Origin: CAWUJT01 sp963922715
GTDB taxonomy: Bacteria > Pseudomonadota > Alphaproteobacteria > Rhodobacterales > Rhodobacteraceae
DNA: 9,221 nucleotides
Direction: 5' to 3'
NCBI GenBank assembly: GCA_963922715.1
Contig: CAWUJT010000090.1
Coordinates: forward strand, 1-9,221
A model generated the notes under the pieces. It saw nothing but the letters and a program-made list of their open reading frames with translations. It was not told the origin of the DNA and searched no databases. The position numbers and the translations under genes were made by a program. Position 1 is the stretch's first letter, and the number at the start of each line of letters is the position of its first letter. Below, one piece after another: positions 1 through 6,209 of the stretch.

Positions 1-1671
1 AGCCATAAGGCGCGTGATTAAAGTTGTGACTTCCGGCTTTTTGCCGATTTCCTGTTGGCAGACGGCGCGAACACGCCGCCTAATCAGGTTTTCGAGCTCC
101 TCCTCATCGTCCAAGTCCCGTGCCTGGGCCCGCCCCATGGCTTCCCCCAGTGTTGTTTCGATCAGATCGGCCAAAGGTTCTCCACGCTCATCAAGCTCTG
201 GCAAGCCTCTCAGATCGACCCAAGCCTCTTGCAAAATATCGTCGTCCTCATCAATCACCACAGCAACAACCACATGTCCATTCACCGCCAGCTTAATCCG
301 ATCTCGCAAAACGCCATCGAATTGACCCACATGGGCAGAGCCATCCAGATAAACCCGCCCCGTTTCAATGTGCGCTACAACGCTGGGGGCATTGCCGGCA
401 AGATCGATCAACGTGCCATTTGGGGCCAAGATCCCGGTATGGCCCTGCATCTCGGCAAGTTGGACATGGGCGCGCAAATGGCGATGCTCTCCATGCATGG
501 GCACAACACATTGCGGTTTGACCAGGCGCATAATCCGTTCCAGATCAGGACGATTGGCATGGCCCGACACATGATAAAACCCATCGGCCTCGGTCACGAC
601 CGTAACCCCCATTTCGCTAAGGTTGTTGAGAATCTGGGCAACGGCTTTTTCATTTCCTGGGATCGTCTTGGAGCTGAAAAGGAAGGTGTCGCCTTTTGAC
701 AGCTCAAGGCCAAGATATTTGCCACGGCTGAGTTGGGCAGAGGCCGCCTGACGCTCCCCTTGGGATCCCGTCACCAACAGCATGAGATTTTCACGCGGGA
801 TCAAATTGGCCTCTTCCGCGCTGACCGTTTTGGGAAACTCCGTCAGCACGCCTTCCTCAACCGCCGCTTCCACCATCCGGCGCATCGCGCGTCCCAAAAG
901 ACAAACGGATCGTCCCGCCGCCACCGCCGCATCAGCCAAGGTTTTCAATCGCGCGATGTTTGAGGCAAACGTCGTGGCCACAACCATACCTGTCTGTGCC
1001 GCGATGAGTTTGCGAATTTCTGGCCCGAGCTGCGCCTCGGACCGGCCTTCATGCAAAGAGAAAACATTTGTAGAATCGCACACCAGCGCCCGTACCCCTG
1101 GCTTGGCTGCTTCCGCCCAGAGGTCTTCGTCAAAGGGGTCCCCGATGACAGGCGAAGGGTCGAGCTTGAAATCCCCGGTGTGGATAACCCGCCCTTCCGG
1201 CGTGTCGATGACAAGTGCAGAGCTTTCGGGGATCGAATGGGATATAGGTAAGAAAGACACGGAAAAGGGCCCGGCCAAAACCGACTCTCGCGGTGCACAA
1301 ATCTCAACAGCCGCCGCATCCTCGGATTGCTCGGCCAATTTGCGGCGCGCATGATTGGCTGTGAAAGGACGTGCATAGACAGGAACCCCTGGGAAGTGCC
1401 GATAGAGGTGCCCTAAACCACCCACATGATCTTCATGGGCATGGGTGATGAAAATCCCTTCGAGCCTATCAGCACGATCCGCGATCCAACTCACATCGGC
1501 GAAGATCACATCGACCCCAGGTGTGGTGTCCATATCTGGAAACGCAATGCCCACATCCACAAGGATAAAACGCTCTTCCCCCTCTGGGCCATAGCCATAC
1601 AGGTAACAATTCATACCGATTTCCCCGGCACCACCAAGGGCAAGATACAAAAGACGGTTTGTCTGGGTCAT
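1..1671 (-). CDS. rnj: Ribonuclease J, 3' end cut by the window edge
   Basis: RNase J is a cytoplasmic metallo-beta-lactamase/beta-CASP ribonuclease with endonuclease and 5'-to-3' exonuclease activity, acting in mRNA turnover and rRNA maturation. I translated the whole frame by hand: 557 codons from ATG at 1671 to base 1, with no stop or frameshift. Near the N-terminus is GGAGEIGMN (13-21). The metal site is complete: HAHEDH (77-82), H145, D167 in HTGDF, and H393 in PMHGE. CDSTN is at 198-202 and SGHA at 369-372. The beta-CASP part lies roughly at 200-370. The C-terminal region ends in IGKKPEV (542-548), a typical RNase J tail, so only a few residues should be missing. An in-frame stop at 1684-1686 leaves this ATG as the only upstream start. 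The start overlaps the coaX stop (ATGA) and has no clear Shine-Dalgarno, suggesting translational coupling. Confidence 0.95.
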   Translation of the reverse strand, partial: MTQTNRLLYLALGGAGEIGMNCYLYGYGPEGEERFILVDVGIAFPDMDTTPGVDVIFADVSWIADRADRLEGIFITHAHEDHVGGLGHLYRHFPGVPVYARPFTANHARRKLAEQSEDAAAVEICAPRESVLAGPFSVSFLPISHSIPESSALVIDTPEGRVIHTGDFKLDPSPVIGDPFDEDLWAEAAKPGVRALVCDSTNVFSLHEGRSEAQLGPEIRKLIAAQTGMVVATTFASNIARLKTLADAAVAAGRSVCLLGRAMRRMVEAAVEEGVLTEFPKTVSAEEANLIPRENLMLLVTGSQGERQAASAQLSRGKYLGLELSKGDTFLFSSKTIPGNEKAVAQILNNLSEMGVTVVTEADGFYHVSGHANRPDLERIMRLVKPQCVVPMHGEHRHLRAHVQLAEMQGHTGILAPNGTLIDLAGNAPSVVAHIETGRVYLDGSAHVGQFDGVLRDRIKLAVNGHVVVAVVIDEDDDILQEAWVDLRGLPELDERGEPLADLIETTLGEAMGRAQARDLDDEEELENLIRRRVRAVCQQEIGKKPEVTTLITRLMA

Positions 1672-2441
1672 AGTCTGCTCTGATTATAAGTATAGATAAC
1701 GATTAGTCCGTGAATGGTAAGGCCATCTTCGTAGACGTCAAACAAATCTTCAGAAGCCTGGAAGAGCGGGGCCAATCCGCCTGTCGCGATCACCTTCATG
1801 GTCCGAGATCGTTCCGCCTTAATGCGCGAACAAATCTCTTTGATCAAACCAATGTAGCCCCAATAGATGCCGGACTGCATACAGGCCACGGTATTGGTGC
1901 CAACAACCGCTTGGGGTTTGGTGATATCAACATGGGGGAGTGCTGCTGCCGCGCGGTGCAGGGCTTCCAGGCTTAGGTTGACACCTGGCGCAATCACCCC
2001 GCCGACATAGGCCCCATCCTCTGCCACAACATCGAAGGTTGTCGCCGTGCCAAAATCCACGATGATCAGATCGGGACCATGCAGATCATATCCGGCCACC
2101 GTGTTAACAAGACGATCAGGCCCGACTTGCGTGCCTGCATCAACGCGCACATCCACAGGCAAAGCGCACTCAGGCTTGCCCACGACAAGTGGCCGACAGT
2201 TAAAATAGCGATCACATAAAACCCGCAGGTTATACACCACCCGTGGCACGGTGGAGGAGATAATCGCCGAAGTGACTGTGACCTCCAGGTTTTGCAAAGA
2301 CATCAAGGTGCGCAACCAGGTATAGTATTCATCCGCCGTGCGCTGATGGTGGGTGGAGGTGCGCCATTCAGCCAGCACCGTTTGGCCATCCCAAATTGCG
2401 AAAATGGTATTGGTGTTTCCACAATCAATGGCGAGAAGCAT
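1668..2441 (-). CDS. coaX: Type III pantothenate kinase
   Basis: CoaX phosphorylates pantothenate to 4'-phosphopantothenate using ATP, the first committed step of coenzyme A synthesis, in the cytoplasm. The 257-residue product is full length for the family. Signature motifs of the ASKHA-fold type III enzymes are visible: DCGNTN at 6-11 (phosphate-binding loop), GPDR at 107-110 (pantothenate pocket region), DFGTATT at 129-135 and GGVIAPG at 147-153, with a late TGG at 220-222. Type III enzymes are known to need a monovalent cation and to escape CoA feedback inhibition; no type I or II kinase motif is seen. The ATG lies 14 nt after the birA stop behind a good Shine-Dalgarno, GAGGTG. The TGA overlaps the rnj start by 4 nt. 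The protein is sometimes misnamed as a Bvg accessory factor (Baf). Confidence 0.96.
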   Translation of the reverse strand: MLLAIDCGNTNTIFAIWDGQTVLAEWRTSTHHQRTADEYYTWLRTLMSLQNLEVTVTSAIISSTVPRVVYNLRVLCDRYFNCRPLVVGKPECALPVDVRVDAGTQVGPDRLVNTVAGYDLHGPDLIIVDFGTATTFDVVAEDGAYVGGVIAPGVNLSLEALHRAAAALPHVDITKPQAVVGTNTVACMQSGIYWGYIGLIKEICSRIKAERSRTMKVIATGGLAPLFQASEDLFDVYEDGLTIHGLIVIYTYNQSRL

Positions 2442-2448
2442 CAGATTT

Positions 2449-2454
2449 CACCTC
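2449..2454 (-). promoter_or_regulatory. Shine-Dalgarno of coaX
   Basis: On the minus strand this reads GAGGTG, 7 nt before the coaX ATG at 2441 and within the 14-nt gap after the birA stop. It is the strongest ribosome binding site among the three non-nuo genes and supports the chosen coaX start. Confidence 0.75.
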
Positions 2455-2455
2455 A

Positions 2456-3196
2456 TTACGTGTCAAAAAAGACATCACCCGCCGTAATGCGCTTCAGACC
2501 GTCAGAAGTGCGTAACATGAGATACCCGTCTGTGTCGATGGTTTCAAAACGGCCCGCAAAGGTTTGATGCAGAGTGCGCACTTGGATCACATCCCCAAGG
2601 TGGCTTGCGTGTGCCAGCCAAGCCTTGCGGATGGGCGCGAACCCATGCGTTTCAAACTGGGCCTCCCGTATGGCATAGGCCTCTGCCAAGTGACAGAGCA
2701 GATTTTCTGCGGCAATCTTCTGCCCTGTCTCTTCAAGAAGAGAAACAGGTCTGATGGCCCCAGGCTCGACAGCGGTGGGGAGAGGGGCCGCACCCAGGTT
2801 CACCCCGATGCCAATAATCAATGTGTTGTTCAAGGCGGTTTCCAACAAAATACCTGCAAGCTTGCCACCATTCAGCAACAGATCATTGGGCCATTTCAAC
2901 GCGAAAGGTGTCGTCAAACCTGTCAGCGCATGCAGGGCATCAAAGAGCGCCAGAGAGGCGATAAAGCTCCGCACGCCCCAGGTTTGAACACCGCCCATTG
3001 GCTGAAAGACGAAAGAGGCCGCAAAATTGCCCTTTGCAAATACCCAAGGACGCCCGCGACGCCCTTTTGCGGCGGTCTGCTCTGTGGCAAAAATCCACGT
3101 CGGAGTCGTCAAGTCACTGCTGCGACGCCGCGCCTCTGCCGATGTGCTGTCTATTTTTTCAAAGCACAGGCGCTCCACCCCATCTGGCCAGGGCAT
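2456..3196 (-). CDS. birA: Biotin--[acetyl-CoA-carboxylase] ligase (BirA, no HTH domain)
   Basis: The enzyme activates biotin as biotinyl-5'-AMP and transfers it to the lysine of biotin carboxyl carrier domains, such as acetyl-CoA carboxylase AccB. With the ATG at 3196 the product has 246 residues. Visible motifs are the biotinyl-AMP loop KGRRGRPW (44-51), KWPNDL (101-106), GKLAGILLE (111-119, containing the active-site lysine K112) and GIGVNL (129-134). A C-terminal SH3-like region, roughly 205-246, ends in TAGDVFF. The N-terminal winged-helix repressor domain of E. coli BirA is absent, so this is a group I, catalytic-only ligase that should not regulate biotin genes. An in-frame ATG at 3262 would add 22 residues but overlap nuoN by 62 nt, and the extra residues do not look like the family. 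The chosen start is 4 nt past the nuoN stop and lacks a clear Shine-Dalgarno. Confidence 0.94.
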   Translation of the reverse strand: MPWPDGVERLCFEKIDSTSAEARRRSSDLTTPTWIFATEQTAAKGRRGRPWVFAKGNFAASFVFQPMGGVQTWGVRSFIASLALFDALHALTGLTTPFALKWPNDLLLNGGKLAGILLETALNNTLIIGIGVNLGAAPLPTAVEPGAIRPVSLLEETGQKIAAENLLCHLAEAYAIREAQFETHGFAPIRKAWLAHASHLGDVIQVRTLHQTFAGRFETIDTDGYLMLRTSDGLKRITAGDVFFDT

Positions 3197-3200
3197 CTTG

Positions 3201-4652
3201 TTAATTGAGCAGAGCTTGCGCGGCGGCCAAAGCACCAGCTTCAACCGCAGTGGCAAATCCAAACAGGTTGAGCAGCCCCACCAACATCACGCCGGCTGCG
3301 ACCAAGAATGTCCCCGATTGCAGGGCGGGCATCGCGGTGTCGAGCGCTTCGCCCTCTTGCCCGAAATACATGAAATAGATGATCCGCAGATAATAAAACG
3401 CCCCAATGACCGAGGCAATCACCCCCAACACAGCAAGCCAAATCAGCCCTGCATCAACAGCGGCCTGAAGCACGGCAAATTTGCCGATGAACCCCAGCAT
3501 GGGTGGAATACCGGCAAGGGAGAACATCAAAATCGCAAGCGCGGCGGCATAAAGCGGTTTGTCTTTTGACAGCATGTTCAGCGCTGATATCTCGGTGATC
3601 TCTTCGCCGGATCTTTGCATGGACAGAATGAAGGCAAAAGTGCCCAAGTTCATCACCACATAAATCGCCATGTAAATGAGCATCGCTTGCACACCTGTGT
3701 CGGTGCCCGCGGCCAACCCCATCAAGGCAAAGCCCATATGCGCGATGGAGGAATAGGCCATCAAGCGTTTGATATCCGTTTGCCCGATGGCCGCCACGGC
3801 ACCCAGAAACATGGACGCCACAGACAAAAGGACGATGATCTGTTGCCAGTCGCCCACAGAGCCCCCGAAAACATCATGGGCAAAGCGCGCGAACAACACC
3901 ATCGCGGCCACTTTGGGCGCTGTTGCAAAGAGCGCGACTACAGGTGTGGGTGCGCCTTGGTACACATCCGGCGTCCACATATGAAACGGCACAGCGGAAA
4001 CTTTGAAGGCCAGGCCGGAAAACACAAAAACCAGACCGAACAGAAGCCCAAGCGCCAGCTGATCGCTTTGCGTGGCCAGAATGATCTCTGCGAATATCGT
4101 TGTGCCTGCGTATCCGTAAATCAGCGATGACCCATAAAGAATAAGGCCAGAACTGAGCGCTCCAAGGACAAAGTACTTCAAGCCCGCCTCGGTCGAGCGG
4201 ACATCATCACGTTTCAAAGACGCCACAACATAAAGCGCCAGGGATTGCAGCTCAAGCCCCATATAAAGCGTGATCAGATCCCCGGCTGACACCATCACCA
4301 TCATACCGACAACGGCCAGCGTGATGAGAACAGGGTATTCAAACTTCATCAGCTTGCTGCGGTCCATATGATCCTGCCCCACCAACAACACCAGGGCGGC
4401 AGAAAGCAGAATTAACACCTTTGCAAACCGCGCGAAACTGTCATCAACAAACATGCCCTGAAACGCGACGTTTGTGCCAGAAACCCCTGTGGCGATCACA
4501 ACGGCCACGACGAAAAACAAGACCGCAGTTGTCATCGTCAATAGGGGGCTCAATCGATCTTTGCCAGCGTAAACTCCGATCAGAAGCGCCCCCATGGCAT
4601 AAAGGGACAGAATGATCTCTGGCGCGATAATTGTCAGGTCTGTGGCGTTCAT
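3201..4652 (-). CDS. nuoN: NADH-quinone oxidoreductase subunit N
   Basis: NuoN is one of the three antiporter-like proton-translocating subunits in the membrane arm of complex I, homologous to mitochondrial ND2. The 483-residue protein is full length and strongly hydrophobic, consistent with about 14 membrane helices. Key charged residues of the proton path are present: E134 in GLELQSLALY, K217 in AFKVSAVPFHMW, K247 in APKVAA, and K391 in GFIGKF (the lysine on broken helix TM12). The conserved stretch WTPDVYQGAPTPV follows K217, and DIKRLMAYSSIAHMG is at 293-307. The ATG at 4652 overlaps the nuoM stop in an ATGA and has a GAAGGG Shine-Dalgarno 8 nt upstream inside nuoM. The TAA is followed 4 nt later by birA. 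No truncation or odd residue was seen. Confidence 0.97.
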   Translation of the reverse strand: MNATDLTIIAPEIILSLYAMGALLIGVYAGKDRLSPLLTMTTAVLFFVVAVVIATGVSGTNVAFQGMFVDDSFARFAKVLILLSAALVLLVGQDHMDRSKLMKFEYPVLITLAVVGMMVMVSAGDLITLYMGLELQSLALYVVASLKRDDVRSTEAGLKYFVLGALSSGLILYGSSLIYGYAGTTIFAEIILATQSDQLALGLLFGLVFVFSGLAFKVSAVPFHMWTPDVYQGAPTPVVALFATAPKVAAMVLFARFAHDVFGGSVGDWQQIIVLLSVASMFLGAVAAIGQTDIKRLMAYSSIAHMGFALMGLAAGTDTGVQAMLIYMAIYVVMNLGTFAFILSMQRSGEEITEISALNMLSKDKPLYAAALAILMFSLAGIPPMLGFIGKFAVLQAAVDAGLIWLAVLGVIASVIGAFYYLRIIYFMYFGQEGEALDTAMPALQSGTFLVAAGVMLVGLLNLFGFATAVEAGALAAAQALLN

Positions 4653-6208
4653 GGTCTCTGCCCTTCATGGTGCGCCACCTCAAGACGGGATGGGGTGTCC
4701 AGCACAGCCTGTTGGTATTTTGTCACCAGGTTGGAGACAGCGGGGCCCGTTGTATCAAGGATCGGTGCAGGATAAATCCCAAAGAACAGCGTGGCGGCCA
4801 CAAGGGGGGCAAAAATCCATCGCTCCCGTATCGTCATATCGCTGATCGACTTGAGGCTCTCTTTCATCAAATCCCCCCAGACCACACGCCGATAAAGCCA
4901 AAGCGCATAGCCAGCTGATAGGATCACCCCCGTTGTGGCAAAAACAGCCGCCCATGTGTTGACCTGAAAGACCCCCATGAGTGTCAGAAACTCTCCCACA
5001 AACCCGCTTGTGCCGGGCAGCCCAACATTGGCCATGGTAAACACCATGAACACCAGCGCATAAGCGGGCATGCGGTTCACAAGTCCACCGTAGGCATCGA
5101 TCTGGCGGGTGTGCATCCGATCATAGATCACGCCGACGCAGAGAAACAGCGCGCCTGACACAAACCCATGGCTGATCATCTGGAAAATTGCCCCGTCTAC
5201 TCCCTGCTGATTGGCGGCAAAAATCCCCATAGTGACATATCCCATATGCGCCACCGAGGAATAGGCAATCAGCTTTTTCATATCCTCCTGCGCCAGTGCC
5301 ACTAGGGACGTGTAGATGATGGCAATGACACTTAGCCAAAGGACAAGGGGCGCCAGTAAATCTGAGGCCACGGGGAACATGGGCAAGCTAAAGCGTAAGA
5401 ACCCATAGCCCCCCATCTTCAGCATAATCGACGCCAGAACCACAGACCCTGCTGTCGGGGCCTGGACGTGTGCATCCGGTAACCAGGTGTGAACAGGCCA
5501 CATCGGCATCTTGACAGCGAAGGAGGCAAAAAACGCCAGCCAAAGCAATGTTTGCAAACCACCGATAATCTCAAAACCCAACACAAAGAGCGTATCGCTG
5601 GCAAAACTATGGTCAAGTAGGGAGGGGATATCGCTGGTGCCCGCCTCAAAGATCATCGCCACCATCGCCACAAGCATCAATACCGAGCCCAACAGCGTGT
5701 AGAGGAAAAACTTGAAGCTCGCATAAATACGATCTTTGCCGCCCCAAATCCCGATAATGAGAAACATAGGGATCAGGCTTGCCTCAAAGAACAGATAAAA
5801 CAAAATAAGGTCGAGCGCACAAAACGTCCCGATCATCAGCGTCTCAAGGACCAAAAGGGCGATCATGTAATCTTTCATCCTATGGGTTACGTCCCAACAG
5901 GCGGCAATGACCAGCGGCATGAGGAAGGTTGTCAGGATCACGAACAGAACAGAAATGCCGTCGACCCCCATTTTGTAACTCATGCCTAAGACCCAAGTGC
6001 TTTCTTCGACAAATTGGAAGTCTGTGTTTGCCGGATCAAAGCCGTTGAGGATGAAAAGCGATATGATGAAGGTTAGACTTGTGGCTCCAAAGGCAAGCCA
6101 TTTTGCGTTGCGCTGTGCCGCCGCGTCCTCGCCGCGTAGGAATATCGCCAGAATGGCTGCGGCCAGGGCAGGTGTGAATGTGACCATCGACAGAAGGTTG
6201 CTGTCCAT
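4649..6208 (-). CDS. nuoM: NADH-quinone oxidoreductase subunit M
   Basis: NuoM is the middle antiporter-like proton-pumping subunit of complex I (ND4 homologue), sitting in the inner membrane between NuoL and NuoN. The product has 519 residues, in the family's usual range, with about 14 membrane helices. Essential residues are visible: E142 in FFEASLIPMF, K233 in FAVKMPMWPVHTWLPDAH, K264 in IMLKMGGYG and E407 in GFVGEF, the glutamate on broken helix TM12 that distinguishes NuoM from NuoL and NuoN. EDMKKLIAYSSVAHMGY at 308-324 is the classic ND4 signature. The ATG at 6208 lies 1 nt beyond the nuoL stop, with GGGAGG 8 nt upstream. The hydrophilic tail (about 497-519) ends at a TGA that overlaps nuoN. 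The gene appears intact. Confidence 0.97.
   Translation of the reverse strand: MDSNLLSMVTFTPALAAAILAIFLRGEDAAAQRNAKWLAFGATSLTFIISLFILNGFDPANTDFQFVEESTWVLGMSYKMGVDGISVLFVILTTFLMPLVIAACWDVTHRMKDYMIALLVLETLMIGTFCALDLILFYLFFEASLIPMFLIIGIWGGKDRIYASFKFFLYTLLGSVLMLVAMVAMIFEAGTSDIPSLLDHSFASDTLFVLGFEIIGGLQTLLWLAFFASFAVKMPMWPVHTWLPDAHVQAPTAGSVVLASIMLKMGGYGFLRFSLPMFPVASDLLAPLVLWLSVIAIIYTSLVALAQEDMKKLIAYSSVAHMGYVTMGIFAANQQGVDGAIFQMISHGFVSGALFLCVGVIYDRMHTRQIDAYGGLVNRMPAYALVFMVFTMANVGLPGTSGFVGEFLTLMGVFQVNTWAAVFATTGVILSAGYALWLYRRVVWGDLMKESLKSISDMTIRERWIFAPLVAATLFFGIYPAPILDTTGPAVSNLVTKYQQAVLDTPSRLEVAHHEGQRP
4661..4666 (-). promoter_or_regulatory. Shine-Dalgarno of nuoN
   Basis: On the minus strand this reads GAAGGG, 8 nt before the nuoN ATG at 4652. 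It lies inside the last codons of nuoM, so ribosomes finishing nuoM could reinitiate on nuoN through the ATGA overlap. Confidence 0.65.
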
Positions 6209-6209
6209 C

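Noticed and set aside
55..1354. Plus-strand open frames at 55-699 and 782-1354, and a minus-strand frame at 945-1376
   Set aside because: All overlap the continuous RNase J frame, which carries every family motif from 1671 to base 1. The alternatives have no recognisable protein features.
1..1671. Possible frameshifted or broken RNase J, because no complete open frame is bounded by a stop in the window
   Set aside because: Codon-by-codon reading shows one intact frame. The stop simply lies beyond base 1.
2442..2455. Intergenic gap between birA and coaX as a promoter or terminator site
   Set aside because: Only 14 nt, occupied by the coaX Shine-Dalgarno. There is no inverted repeat or -10/-35 pair.
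2564..3208. Plus-strand open frame opposite birA
   Set aside because: It is antisense to a biotin ligase with complete motifs, and its translation shows no family features.
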